Part shown: positions 7,322 through 15,460 of the stretch, in pieces
How positions within the stretch are numbered: position 1 is the stretch's first letter
Layout: every line of letters begins with the position of its first letter
NCBI GenBank assembly: GCA_027064135.1
Contig: JAMOQG010000126.1
Span: forward strand, 1-33,638
From: Peptostreptococcaceae bacterium
GTDB lineage: Bacteria; Bacillota; Clostridia; Peptostreptococcales; Acidaminobacteraceae
Length of the DNA stretch: 33,638 nucleotides
Reading direction: 5' to 3'
Translations under genes and position numbers: made by a program
Notes under the pieces: model-generated
Databases searched by the model: none
Told to the model about the DNA's origin: nothing
The model's input: the letters and a program-made list of their open reading frames with translations, nothing else

Positions 7322-7963
7322 TTATTTAGAATATTTTTTAAATAATAAGACACTTGTTGATAAAAATAATTCTAATGAAAAGAAAAGAATTATTATTGCT
7401 GTCACAATGCTAATAAAGAAATTAAGTGGTAGCAAATTAATTAGTAAATCTGTTTCCGGATATAAAATCCATAAGTCATTAGTAAAAACTAATTCGTGAA
7501 ATTTTATAAAAACATTATTAAAATTATTACTACTTAAAATAAATGCAAATACAAGTGCAGATATTATGGAGATAACTCCTGAATAATAAATTGAATTGAG
7601 TAAATATTTTTTTCTGATTAAAAAAGCGCAGAATAAAAGTATCACAAGTATATATATTTTCAATTTATTTGCAAATAAAAATATAGTTTTTACATCTACC
7701 ATATGTGAAATTTCTCTTTCGTTAAAAGTTAATCTTTCGTTATTATCATATGTTATTTTAAATTCGAGATTATCTAAATCATCTTTTAAATAATCACTTA
7801 TGTTTGTTACAATAATTTTTAAATCATCATCATTTACAGGCACATTTTTATCTATATGATTATATAAATAATTATTATTAAACGAATAGTATTGAAATGA
7901 CAATATTAGTAAAAATATTGAAATAAGGGTTCCTAAAAATATATTAATTATTACTTTTTTCAT
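7322..7963 (-). CDS. TIGR01906-like integral membrane protein
   Basis: 213 residues from the ATG at 7963, chosen because earlier in-frame codons lie deep inside the upstream gene. An N-terminal TM helix (about 5-26), an extracellular loop of about 70 residues including LTFNEREISHMVDV, and three further TM helices follow. The C-terminal WILYPETDLLINLLPLNFF resembles the signature region of TIGR01906 integral membrane proteins of Firmicutes, whose function is unknown. The start overlaps the upstream gene by 20 nt, so the two are probably translationally coupled. Confidence 0.75.
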   Translation of the reverse strand: MKKVIINIFLGTLISIFLLILSFQYYSFNNNYLYNHIDKNVPVNDDDLKIIVTNISDYLKDDLDNLEFKITYDNNERLTFNEREISHMVDVKTIFLFANKLKIYILVILLFCAFLIRKKYLLNSIYYSGVISIISALVFAFILSSNNFNNVFIKFHELVFTNDLWILYPETDLLINLLPLNFFISIVTAIIILFFSLELFLSTSVLLFKKYSK

Positions 7964-8393
7964 TTTGATTATTTTTCTCTTTCTGTTCAGTTTGATTATT
8001 TTTTTCACCATGCAAAAATTTATCAGCTAATTTTTTTACCATTGAAATTGTATGAAATATTGAAGCTAGTTGTTTGTTTATTGTATTATTTTCATTAATT
8101 GTTTCAGTAACGGATTCTGTAGTTTCTGAAATGTTTGTTACTGTACCTCTAAATTTAGGGAAAGTATCAGCTAGCTCTTTTGATATACTGTTAACACTTT
8201 TAGTAATTCCTGGTGCTTCATTTAATATTTTATCTACGTTCTTTTGATTTTTTTTGATAATTTTATTTACATCTTTTAAAGTTGAATGTAAATTTTTAAG
8301 AATAATAATAATATAATATAATATTATTGCTATTAAACCCCATAATACGAAAAAACCAATATCCTTTAATGTAAAACTTATAATACTTGTCAT
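7944..8393 (-). CDS. DUF948-like membrane-anchored coiled-coil protein
   Basis: 149 residues. ATG at 8393 is preferred because GAGAGGTG lies 8 nt upstream; the in-frame GTG at 8402 overlaps that site. One N-terminal TM helix (about 9-33) is followed by a long amphipathic helix (STLKDVNKIIKKNQKNVDKI, then VNSISKELAD) and a charged Gln/Lys/Asn-rich tail. This layout resembles DUF948 proteins, thought to be cell-envelope or general stress proteins. It is first in a two-gene leftward unit with the TIGR01906-like gene. A weak promoter (TGGACT, then TATAAT) lies just upstream within the terminator of the preceding gene. Confidence 0.65.
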   Translation of the reverse strand: MTSIISFTLKDIGFFVLWGLIAIILYYIIIILKNLHSTLKDVNKIIKKNQKNVDKILNEAPGITKSVNSISKELADTFPKFRGTVTNISETTESVTETINENNTINKQLASIFHTISMVKKLADKFLHGEKNNQTEQKEKNNQNEKSNN

Positions 8394-8422
8394 CTTTATC
8401 ACCTCTCTTTTTTTATTATACT

Positions 8423-8464
8423 AAAAAAAAACAGTTTAGTCCATTATTGATTGTTGACTAAGCT
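8423..8464 (-). terminator. Intrinsic terminator of the gene at 8476-8871
   Basis: On the minus strand AGCTTAGTC (8464-8456) pairs with GACTAAACT (8441-8433), 9 positions with one mismatch, followed by G and a run of nine T (8431-8423). Confidence 0.65.
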
Positions 8465-8475
8465 ATTTTTAATAA

Positions 8476-8871
8476 TTAATTATAATAATTTACTTGATAT
8501 TCTTCGCCGTTTATTTCTATAACATTGGCATCAACATATATTGATGAATCAATTAGATTTATTGCAAAATTTGGAATTGAAGATCTTAGTTCTTCAAATG
8601 TTAAATAATTAATTTCTGAAAAACGTGCAAAACCATTTCTATAATATGAAATGAAATCTAAATTTTGTGAAATTGGTTCCAATTTAATATCATTTAATCC
8701 TTCAAAATTTTGAAACGAATAGCCATTGATTTCTTTAAATCGGATAATTAGTTTTTCATTATTATTGTTTTCAATTGTAATAGTCAATATATCATTATTG
8801 TTTTTAATATCGTAATTTTTTATTGTATTTATTTTTAACTCATTTAGTTGTATTTCAAATTTTTCTATCAT
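8476..8871 (-). CDS. Hypothetical protein, 131 aa
   Basis: 131 residues, ATG behind AAGGAG at good spacing. It is soluble, alternating hydrophobic and polar residues with strong beta character (ILTITIENNNNEKLIIRFKEI; IYVDANVIEINGEEYQVNYYN). No signal peptide or TM segment and no cysteines. It vaguely recalls small YxiG-like immunity or housekeeping proteins, but I cannot assign a family. It is a single leftward gene with its own terminator, divergent from the metG T-box leader. Confidence 0.6.
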   Translation of the reverse strand: MIEKFEIQLNELKINTIKNYDIKNNNDILTITIENNNNEKLIIRFKEINGYSFQNFEGLNDIKLEPISQNLDFISYYRNGFARFSEINYLTFEELRSSIPNFAINLIDSSIYVDANVIEINGEEYQVNYYN

Positions 8872-8939
8872 ATTTACTCCTTAAAATATGTGCATATATA
8901 TTTTTACCATAAATTTAAGAATATTGCAAACAGTAAATC

Positions 8940-8968
8940 TTGAACAATAATTAAATTTATGCTATAAT
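8940..8968 (+). promoter_or_regulatory. Sigma-A promoter of the metG T-box leader
   Basis: TTGAAC (8940-8945), a 17-nt spacer and TATAAT (8963-8968). Transcription would begin near 8975, just before the first helix of the T-box leader. Confidence 0.8.
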
Positions 8969-8975
8969 TTATGAA

Positions 8976-9190
8976 AGTTGTGATAGGGAGAGTATCAAAA
9001 TTATTATTTATTAGAGAGTCAAGGTTGCTGGAAATTGACATTTAATATTTTGAGAATATGGGCCTTGAACTTTTAATCTAAAATGATTTAAGATTAAACG
9101 TAATTATGCGTTAAATAATTGAGTGATGATTATATAATCATAATTAGGGTGGTACCGCGGAATTTCGTCCCTTTGGGAGGAAATTTTTTT
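8976..9190 (+). promoter_or_regulatory. T-box riboswitch, methionine specifier, controlling metG
   Basis: Stem I includes AGAGAGTCAAGG and the returning GGCCTTGAAC. An AUG triplet (9058-9060) sits directly before that returning strand, where the specifier codon is expected, matching methionine. The antiterminator T-box core AGGGTGGTACCGCGG is at 9146-9160 and would pair with an uncharged tRNA 3' end. The terminator hairpin follows at 9161-9190 (AATTTC-g-TCCC pairs with GGGA-g-GAAATT, then T-run). Uncharged tRNA-Met is expected to allow read-through into metG. The leader fills the otherwise non-coding 8976-9190. Confidence 0.92.
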
Positions 9191-9233
9191 GTGTTTGAAA
9201 TAAAATATATTGTTTTGTACGAGGAGGAATAAA

Positions 9234-11192
9234 ATGGAAAAAGAAAAGTATTATATAACGACTGCAATTGCATATTCTTCAAGAATACCTCATATTGGAA
9301 ATACATATGAAGCTGTATTGGCTGATTCATTAGCTAGATATAAAAGATTAGAAGGTTATGATGTATTTTTTTTAACTGGAACTGATGAACATGGTCAAAA
9401 AATTCAACTTCAAGCTGAGGAAGAGGGAATAAACCCTCAAGAACATGTCGATAAAATTGCTGGGGAAATAAGAAGAATTTGGGATTTTATGAATATTTCA
9501 TATGATAAGTTTATAAGAACGACTGATAATGATCATAAAGAAGTCGTACAGAAAATATTTAAAAAATTATATGAACAAGGTGATATTTATAAAGGAAAAT
9601 ATGAAGGACATTATTGTGTACCTTGTGAATCTTTTTTTACTGAATCTCAACTTGAAGATGGAAAATGTCCGGATTGCGGAAGAAAAGTAGAAAAAGCTAG
9701 TGAAGAAGCATATTTCTTTAAATTATCAAATTATGAAGATAGATTATTAAAACATATTAATGAAAATGATGATTTTATTACACCTGTATCAAGAAAAAAT
9801 GAAATGATTAATAATTTTATTAATGAAGGATTAAGAGATTTATGTGTTTCAAGGACTTCGTTTAATTGGGGAATTCCTGTAACAATAGATGAAGGTCATG
9901 TTATATATGTATGGATAGATGCATTATCTAATTATATTTCAGCTCTAGGTTATAATCCTGATGGAGAAAATGGCGAATTATATAATAAATATTGGCCTGC
10001 AGATGTACATGTAATTGGGAAAGATATTGTAAGATTTCATACAATTTATTGGCCAATAATGTTAATGGCTTTAGGTGAAGAACTTCCAAAACAAGTCTAT
10101 GGTCATCCATGGTTAATCCTTGGTGATGGAAAAATGTCTAAATCAAAAGGGAATGTTATTTATGCTGAAGATTTAGTTAAGTTTTTTGGTGTTGAACCTG
10201 TAAGATATTATTTGTTAAATGAAATGCCTTTTGATAATGATGGAGTAATAACTTACGAACTTATGATTAATAAAATAAATTCTGATTTAGCAAATGTATT
10301 AGGTAATTTAGTGAATAGAACTTTAACAATGGTTAATAAATATTTTGATGGAGTTATTCCTGAAATTGGTGAAAAAGAAGAAATTGATAATGAACTTATA
10401 AATATGGCGCTTAGTACAAGAAATACTGTTGAATTAGAAATGAATGGATATAGAACTAGTAAAGCTTTAAGTGCAATATTTACATTATTAAGAAGATCAA
10501 ATAAATATATTGATGAAACAGCACCATGGATTTTAGGTAAAGATGAAAGTAAAAAAGATAGACTTGGCACTGTTCTTTATAATTTACTTGAGTGTATTCG
10601 TATTTCATCAGTACTTTTAACTCCATTTATTCCTGAAACAGCTAAAGAAATTCAAAGACAATTAAATGCTAAAAATATAACTTACAAAAGTTTAAATTCT
10701 TTTGATGGTACTGTTTCAAATGAAAAAATTAATGATCCAAAACCTATTTTTAATAGAATGGATTTCAATGAAAAAATGAAAGAAATTGAAAAAACACTTA
10801 ATATTGGGAAAGATAATAAAAAAATAGAGAAAAAACAAAAGAAAACTGATAATAAGAAAGAAGAAAAAGTTGGAATTATTAGTTTTGAAGATTTTTTAAA
10901 GGTTAAAATGGTAGTTGGTCAAATTATTGAAGTTAATAATCATCCGAATGCTGATAAATTATATCTCTTAAAAGTAGATATTAAAAATGAAGTAAGACAA
11001 GTTGTAGCTGGATTAAAGAAATTTTATTCACCAGAAGAATTAATAAATAAAAAAATTGTTATGGTTAAAAATTTACAACCAGTTAAATTAAGAGGTGAAA
11101 TGTCTGAAGGTATGCTTTTAGCTGCTGAATCAGATAAAGATACTGTAAAACTTTTAACTGTTGATATTGAAAATGGTGCAACTATTAGATAA
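9234..11192 (+). CDS. metG: Methionyl-tRNA synthetase with C-terminal tRNA-binding domain
   Basis: 652 residues; ATG at 9234 is preferred because GAGGAGGAAT lies directly upstream. The class I signature is PHIGN at 19-23, then TGTDEHGQKI. The zinc knuckle has CVPC near 128 and CPDC near 145. KMSKSKGN is near 300. A charged Lys linker (about 520-545) joins a C-terminal EMAP/OB-fold domain (about 551-652: KVKMVVGQIIEVNNHPNADK), which dimerises the enzyme and aids tRNA binding. It charges tRNA-Met. It is controlled by the AUG-specifier T-box and closed by a strong terminator at 11203-11235, so it is monocistronic. Confidence 0.97.
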   Translation: MEKEKYYITTAIAYSSRIPHIGNTYEAVLADSLARYKRLEGYDVFFLTGTDEHGQKIQLQAEEEGINPQEHVDKIAGEIRRIWDFMNISYDKFIRTTDNDHKEVVQKIFKKLYEQGDIYKGKYEGHYCVPCESFFTESQLEDGKCPDCGRKVEKASEEAYFFKLSNYEDRLLKHINENDDFITPVSRKNEMINNFINEGLRDLCVSRTSFNWGIPVTIDEGHVIYVWIDALSNYISALGYNPDGENGELYNKYWPADVHVIGKDIVRFHTIYWPIMLMALGEELPKQVYGHPWLILGDGKMSKSKGNVIYAEDLVKFFGVEPVRYYLLNEMPFDNDGVITYELMINKINSDLANVLGNLVNRTLTMVNKYFDGVIPEIGEKEEIDNELINMALSTRNTVELEMNGYRTSKALSAIFTLLRRSNKYIDETAPWILGKDESKKDRLGTVLYNLLECIRISSVLLTPFIPETAKEIQRQLNAKNITYKSLNSFDGTVSNEKINDPKPIFNRMDFNEKMKEIEKTLNIGKDNKKIEKKQKKTDNKKEEKVGIISFEDFLKVKMVVGQIIEVNNHPNADKLYLLKVDIKNEVRQVVAGLKKFYSPEELINKKIVMVKNLQPVKLRGEMSEGMLLAAESDKDTVKLLTVDIENGATIR

Positions 11193-11202
11193 TTGTATAA
11201 TT

Positions 11203-11235
11203 AAAAAGTGAAACTATAACGGTTTCACTTTTTAA
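11203..11235 (+). terminator. Intrinsic terminator of metG
   Basis: AAAAAGTGAAAC (11203-11214) pairs perfectly with GTTTCACTTTTT (11222-11233) across a 7-nt loop; the 3' arm supplies the T-run. Confidence 0.88.
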
Positions 11236-11238
11236 CTG

Positions 11239-11267
11239 TTGATGAAATTGAAAAGTGAATATATAAT
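11239..11267 (+). promoter_or_regulatory. Sigma-A promoter of the tatD-rsmA operon
   Basis: TTGATG (11239-11244), a 17-nt spacer and TATAAT (11262-11267). The expected start of transcription near 11274 excludes the upstream in-frame ATG at 11274 as the tatD start. Confidence 0.75.
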
Positions 11268-11297
11268 AATAATATGAAAAATAAGAAGAGGTGTTAT

Positions 11298-12065
11298 ATG
11301 TTATTTGATTCTCATGCTCATATAAGTGATGAAAAATTTGATAATGATAGAGAAGAAGTTATTAACCGTGCAAAAGAAAATGGAGTAAAGTTAATAATGA
11401 ATCCTGGTGTTGATTTAGAAAGTTCTAAGAAAGCTGTGGATTTAAGTGAGAAATATGAAATGATATATGCTGCAGTTGGTTTTCATCCACATGAAGCAAA
11501 ATATATGGATGATACTATGCTTTTATTAATAAAAGCATTAGCAAAAAATAAAAAAGTAAAAGCCATTGGTGAAATTGGTCTTGATTATTATTATGATCAC
11601 TCTCCAAGAGATATTCAAAAAGAATGTTTTATTAAACAGATTAGACTTGCTAAAGAATTAAAATTACCAATTATAATTCATGATAGAGATGCTAATCAAG
11701 ATACAATAGATATTCTAAAAGAAGAAAATACATTTGAAACAGGAGTGCTTTTGCATTGTTATTCTGGATCAGTTGAATTGGCTAAAGAATATATTAATTT
11801 AGGAGCTTATATTTCATTAGCTGGACCTGTTACTTTTAAAAATGCTAAAAAACCAAAAGAAGTAGCAAAATACGTACCAATAGATAAAATACTTATTGAA
11901 ACAGATTCACCTTATTTATCACCCGAACCTAAAAGAGGAACTAGAAATGAATCTTCAAATGTAGAATATGTTTGCAATCAGATTGCTATTTTAAAGGATT
12001 TAAGTTTTGATGCAGTTGCAAAAGCTACTTATGATAATGCAAAGCGATTTTTTAAAATTAATTAG
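11298..12065 (+). CDS. tatD: TatD family metal-dependent DNase
   Basis: 255 residues; ATG at 11298 follows GAAGAGGTG and lies downstream of the promoter. The TIM-barrel metal ligands are visible: DSHAHISD (HxH at the start), EIGLDYYYDHSP near 92, IIIHDRDA near 125, LLHCYSGS near 152 and LIETDSPYLSPEP near 202. Members are 3'-5' exonucleases or D-aminoacyl-tRNA deacylases (DayD in B. subtilis), so the exact activity is uncertain. It is the first gene of a tight operon with the yabE-like gene, rnmV and rsmA, the same order as in B. subtilis. Confidence 0.94.
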   Translation: MLFDSHAHISDEKFDNDREEVINRAKENGVKLIMNPGVDLESSKKAVDLSEKYEMIYAAVGFHPHEAKYMDDTMLLLIKALAKNKKVKAIGEIGLDYYYDHSPRDIQKECFIKQIRLAKELKLPIIIHDRDANQDTIDILKEENTFETGVLLHCYSGSVELAKEYINLGAYISLAGPVTFKNAKKPKEVAKYVPIDKILIETDSPYLSPEPKRGTRNESSNVEYVCNQIAILKDLSFDAVAKATYDNAKRFFKIN

Positions 12066-12076
12066 TGGGGGATTTT

Positions 12077-13144
12077 ATGAAAAATGTAAGAATTATTATT
12101 TTAATTACTTTATCTTTAATGGGCGTTTTTTTTAGTATTGATAAATTTATAAAAAAAGATATTACTATTATAGATAAAGAACAAGTTATTAAAATTCGTA
12201 CATTTAAGGCAAATTTGTCTTCAGTTTTGAATGCATATAATTTTAAAATTGGAGAAAATGATAAAATTTCAGTACCACTTGATACAAAGATTAAAGATAA
12301 TATGATGGTTGAAATTAAAAGAGCATTTCCTGTTGAAATTTATATGGAAAATGATGTAAAAAGAGTGTTTACCACTAAAGTGTTAGTTAGGAATCTTATT
12401 AATCGTGAGAATATAATTATTGGTGAATTAGATAGAATTTATCCTGACTTAAATTCAACAATTAGCGAAAATGATGTAATAAGAATTGTAAGAGTTAAAG
12501 AGAATGAAGTTGATGAAGTTGTAGATATACCTTTTGGGACTGTTATTAAATTAAAATCTGATATTGAGCCGGGGAAAATAATAGTTAAATCTGAAGGCGC
12601 TAAAGGACAAAAAAAAGTGAAATATAAAGTAACATTTGAAGATGGAATTGAAATAAATAGAGAAATAATTAGTACTGAAATAATAGAAGATGTTCAAAAT
12701 GAAATTATTTATCAAGGAATGGATAAATTGTTTGTTACTTCAAGAGGAATGCCTTTTAAATATGATGAGATTATTATTATGCAAGCTACGGCATATGATT
12801 TATCTTATCAATCAACAGGTAAATATCCAAATCATCCTGAATATGGTATTACTTATTCAGGGACAAAAGCTCATCCTGGAGTCGTGGCTGTTGATAAATC
12901 AGTAATTCCACTTGGTTCAAAATTATATGTAGAGTCGCTAGATAGTACTGGGGATTATGGGTTTGCATCTGCAGAAGATACAGGAAGTGCTATCAAAGGA
13001 AATAGAATAGATATTTTTATTAGTGATCATTCTAAAGCAATGCAATATGGAAGAAGGAATGTAAGAGTGTATATATTAAATGATGAAGTATCAGAAAATG
13101 ATATTAAAGGTTATTCTGAGAGGCGAATATATGAAAGAAATTAG
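12077..13144 (+). CDS. yabE: YabE-like cell-wall protein: DUF348, G5 and 3D domains
   Basis: 355 residues; ATG at 12077 follows GTGGGGGA. An N-terminal TM or signal anchor (about 4-20) exports the protein. DUF348-like repeats come next (about 35-140), then a G5 domain (about 145-215, with VKYKVTFEDGIEINREII). The C-terminal 3D domain (about 255-345) has the three aspartates in GVVAVDKSVIPLGS, AEDTGSAIKGNRIDIFI. 3D domains have the MltA-like lytic transglycosylase fold; homologues remodel peptidoglycan at resuscitation or spore germination. It overlaps rnmV by 14 nt. Confidence 0.92.
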   Translation: MKNVRIIILITLSLMGVFFSIDKFIKKDITIIDKEQVIKIRTFKANLSSVLNAYNFKIGENDKISVPLDTKIKDNMMVEIKRAFPVEIYMENDVKRVFTTKVLVRNLINRENIIIGELDRIYPDLNSTISENDVIRIVRVKENEVDEVVDIPFGTVIKLKSDIEPGKIIVKSEGAKGQKKVKYKVTFEDGIEINREIISTEIIEDVQNEIIYQGMDKLFVTSRGMPFKYDEIIIMQATAYDLSYQSTGKYPNHPEYGITYSGTKAHPGVVAVDKSVIPLGSKLYVESLDSTGDYGFASAEDTGSAIKGNRIDIFISDHSKAMQYGRRNVRVYILNDEVSENDIKGYSERRIYERN

Positions 13145-13682
13145 TGAAGTTATAGTTGTTGAAGGACGCGATGATGAAATAAATTTGAAACGTTTTTTTA
13201 AATGTGAAGTTATAAGAACTAACGGTTTTGGTGTTTCAAAAGAAACTTATGGAAAAATTAAATTAGCAAATAAAAATAAAGGTGTTATAATATTGACTGA
13301 TCCCGATCATGCAGGGGAAACAATTAGAAAAAGAATATCTGAAGTGGTAAAAGATGCAAAGCATGCTTTTATAAATAGAGAAGATGCAACAAAAGGCAAT
13401 GATATTGGAATTGAAAATGCTTCTAAAGAAGCTTTAGAAAATGCTCTTAATAAAGTAAGAATAATGACTTTTAATACTGTTGATATTTTTGATAAAAGTA
13501 TTTTACATAAATATGGTCTTGTAGGTATGAATGGATCTGCAAATAAAAGAGAAAAGTTAGGAGAACTTTTAGGTATTGGATATTGCAATGGAAAGCAAAT
13601 TTTAAAAAGATTAAATAATTATGGCATAACAAAGGAAGAATTTCTTAAAGCTATTAAGGAGATTGAAAAAAAATATGAGTAG
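13131..13682 (+). CDS. rnmV: Ribonuclease M5 (5S rRNA maturation)
   Basis: 183 residues; ATG at 13131 is preferred, with GAGAGGCG 7 nt upstream. The TOPRIM domain has the glutamate in VVEGRDDEINLKRFF at the N-terminus and the DxD in IILTDPDHAGETIRKRI near 48. KYGLVGMNGSANKREKLGELLGIGYCNGKQ is the conserved C-terminal region (given here for position about 125-155). It cuts the 5S rRNA precursor. The final 8 nt overlap rsmA. Confidence 0.95.
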   Translation: MKEISEVIVVEGRDDEINLKRFFKCEVIRTNGFGVSKETYGKIKLANKNKGVIILTDPDHAGETIRKRISEVVKDAKHAFINREDATKGNDIGIENASKEALENALNKVRIMTFNTVDIFDKSILHKYGLVGMNGSANKREKLGELLGIGYCNGKQILKRLNNYGITKEEFLKAIKEIEKKYE

Positions 13683-14538
13683 ATTAACCTCACCTGGTCA
13701 AATAAAAGGTATAATGAAAAAACATAATGTTAGATTTTCAAAAAGTTTAGGACAAAATTTTCTTATTAATGATAATATTATTGAAGAAATAATTAGTAGA
13801 AGCAATATTACTAAGGATGTTTCAGTTTTAGAAATAGGTCCTGGAGTTGGAGTTTTAACTCAAGCTTTAGCAGAGCATGCTGATAAAGTATTAGCTGTTG
13901 AAATAGATAATAAATTAATTCCTGTTTTAGAGGAAACTTTAAGTGAATATAAGAATGTAAGTGTTATTCATAATGATATTTTAAAAGTTGATATTAACAG
14001 TGAAATTGAAAAAAGATTTGATAATCCGGTTAAAGTAGTTGCAAATTTACCATATTATATTACTACACCGATTATTATGAAATTATTAGAAGAAAAAATA
14101 AATGTTGAAGAAATTGTGGTTATGGTTCAAAAAGAAGTTGCTGAAAGAATGGTTTCAAAATCAGGTGTTAAAGCATATGGCTCTTTATCAGTTGCGGTTC
14201 AATATTATTGTGATGCTTCAATAATTTTAGATGTATCAAGAGATAATTTTTTACCACCGCCAAATGTTGATTCAGCTGTTATCAGATTGAAAGTTAGAGA
14301 GAATCCAAAAGTAAAAGTAATAGATGATGATTATTTCTTTAAAGTAGTAAAAGGTGCATTTGCTTTAAGAAGAAAAACTTTGATTAATTCTTTATCAAAA
14401 TCTGCAATTGCTATAGATAAGGAAATTGTAATAGAAGTATTAACAAAACTTGGTTTTGATTTAAGAATTAGAGGAGAAAAACTTAATATAGAAGAATTTG
14501 CACAACTTGCAAATGAATTATATAAAGCCCAAAATTAA
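13675..14538 (+). CDS. rsmA: 16S rRNA (A1518/A1519-N6)-dimethyltransferase
   Basis: 287 residues; ATG at 13675 is preferred over an in-frame TTG at 13663 that abuts the AAGGAG site. SLGQNFLIN near 26 and the SAM motif VLEIGPGVGVLTQALA near 50 are followed by the catalytic NLPYYITTPI near 125. The C-terminal helical domain carries LPPPNVDSAVIRL and the FALRRKTLINSL motif. It dimethylates two adenosines of helix 45 (KsgA). It is last in the tatD operon and its stop codon lies inside a shared terminator, overlapping the convergent recU by 4 nt. Confidence 0.96.
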   Translation: MSRLTSPGQIKGIMKKHNVRFSKSLGQNFLINDNIIEEIISRSNITKDVSVLEIGPGVGVLTQALAEHADKVLAVEIDNKLIPVLEETLSEYKNVSVIHNDILKVDINSEIEKRFDNPVKVVANLPYYITTPIIMKLLEEKINVEEIVVMVQKEVAERMVSKSGVKAYGSLSVAVQYYCDASIILDVSRDNFLPPPNVDSAVIRLKVRENPKVKVIDDDYFFKVVKGAFALRRKTLINSLSKSAIAIDKEIVIEVLTKLGFDLRIRGEKLNIEEFAQLANELYKAQN

Positions 14539-14552
14539 TTTTGGGCTTTTTT
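14524..14552. terminator. Terminator shared by convergent rsmA and recU
   Basis: AAAGCCCAAAA, TTAA loop, TTTTGGGCTTT is a perfect 11-bp stem (14524-14549). On the plus strand it is followed by more T (to 14552); on the minus strand the T-run is short. Both genes' stop codons lie inside the hairpin. Confidence 0.88.
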
Positions 14553-15074
14553 CCATTTGACATAAGTATTTAATATTGGAAGATAGTTTAATATTCCGTT
14601 TGATTCTATTTCTATTTTAAAAATTTTATTCATTTCTTTATAAGGAATAGATTTTCTTTTCCCATTTTTACTTCCTTCATAGTATCTTAATATTTCTTCA
14701 AAAGGTAATAAGTAATATTCATCAAATGTTTTAAAATGGATAATAATAAATGCTAAACCACCTTGGAAATCAATATCAGACATATATTTAATTTGATGCT
14801 CATGGATATTTTGTATTGGAAGACTTTTTAAGAAAGTTTCTTTTGCATCAAATACGATAGACGTTCCTTGAATAATACCGTGAAAATCTACAGTTGATTT
14901 TTTTTCGAAAAAAGCTTTTGTTATCATTCCATTATCAGTTCTTTTAATAACTTTTATTGGAACATCAACTTTATCTATTCTTCCAAGTTTATTTATGTTG
15001 TAATAATCGTTGCTTATTATTATTAAATTTTCAAGTTCATCACCTCTATGACCTGTTGAATTCCATCTAGTCAT
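14535..15074 (-). CDS. recU: Holliday junction resolvase RecU
   Basis: 179 residues; ATG at 15074 is preferred because AAGGTGG lies 5-6 nt upstream. RecU features in order: GHRGDELENLIIISNDYY, KKSTVDFHGIIQGTSIVFDAKET with the metal-binding Asp/Glu and Lys of the nuclease core (about 77-100), NIHEHQIKYM, GGLAFIIIHF, YYLLPFEEILRYYE and GKRKSIPYKEM. It resolves recombination intermediates and helps chromosome segregation. In B. subtilis recU is next to ponA, not rsmA, so its position here differs. It is monocistronic, facing rsmA. Sequence upstream of it (15084-15396) is non-coding. Confidence 0.92.
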   Translation of the reverse strand: MTRWNSTGHRGDELENLIIISNDYYNINKLGRIDKVDVPIKVIKRTDNGMITKAFFEKKSTVDFHGIIQGTSIVFDAKETFLKSLPIQNIHEHQIKYMSDIDFQGGLAFIIIHFKTFDEYYLLPFEEILRYYEGSKNGKRKSIPYKEMNKIFKIEIESNGILNYLPILNTYVKWKKAQN

Positions 15075-15203
15075 ATATACCACCTTTCTTTATGTAAAAA
15101 ATTATACATTAAATTCAGTTAAAAGTAAATATGCCTCTATGCATAATGTACTCAAAATAAAAGTGTGTAAAATCAACGGAAATAAAAGAAAAAAGTGAAT
15201 TTC

Positions 15204-15357
15204 TGTTGATAACATGTTGATAGTGTGCATAAATTTACTGAATATATGAATAATATGCACATTTTTCAGGAAATAGTATAAAAATAACAAATAATATTTT
15301 AAAAATTAGTTAAAAAGTTCGGAATTTTTATTAATTGTTGATGAAAATTGTGGATTA
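15204..15357. other. Cluster of DnaA-box-like sequences in a 300-nt gene-free stretch
   Basis: Against the minus-strand form TGTGNATAA (or plus form TTATNCACA): TGTGCATAA exact at 15224-15232; TGTTGATAA at 15204-15212, ATATGCACA at 15253-15261 and TGTGGATTA at 15349-15357 each have one mismatch. No ORF or hairpin was seen in 15084-15396. In AT-rich DNA some matches are expected by chance. Confidence 0.4.
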
Positions 15358-15396
15358 AATATGTGTAAGTAGTATATAATAATGTTGAAATAATGT

Positions 15397-15425
15397 TTGA
15401 CAAATTAAATGAGAGTGGTTATCAT
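15397..15425 (+). promoter_or_regulatory. Sigma-A promoter of the selenoprotein-glutaredoxin unit
   Basis: TTGACA (15397-15402), a 17-nt spacer and TATCAT (15420-15425). The start of transcription would fall near 15432, at the edge of the palindrome at 15434-15447. Confidence 0.8.
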
Positions 15426-15433
15426 ATAACTAC

Positions 15434-15447
15434 CCCCTATATAGGGG
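15434..15447. promoter_or_regulatory. CsoR/CstR-type operator palindrome over the start of transcription
   Basis: CCCCTATATAGGGG is a perfect 14-bp palindrome (one further C to the left) in a region almost devoid of G and C. CsoR-family repressors bind C-tract/AT centre/G-tract sites of this kind. It lies 8 nt after the -10 box and 3 nt before the RBS AGGAGG, where a bound repressor would block transcription. A CsoR-family gene lies 660 nt downstream (16106). The link is inferred. Confidence 0.65.
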
Positions 15448-15460
15448 ACAAGGAGGAAAT

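Noticed and set aside
7308-7499. Open frame of 63 codons on the plus strand
   Set aside because: Starts in the terminator at 7291-7320 and lies antisense to the TIGR01906-like membrane protein; no RBS.
15434-15447. CCCC-TATATA-GGGG as an intrinsic terminator
   Set aside because: No T-run follows, the loop would be too tight, and it sits between the -10 box and the RBS, where an operator fits better.
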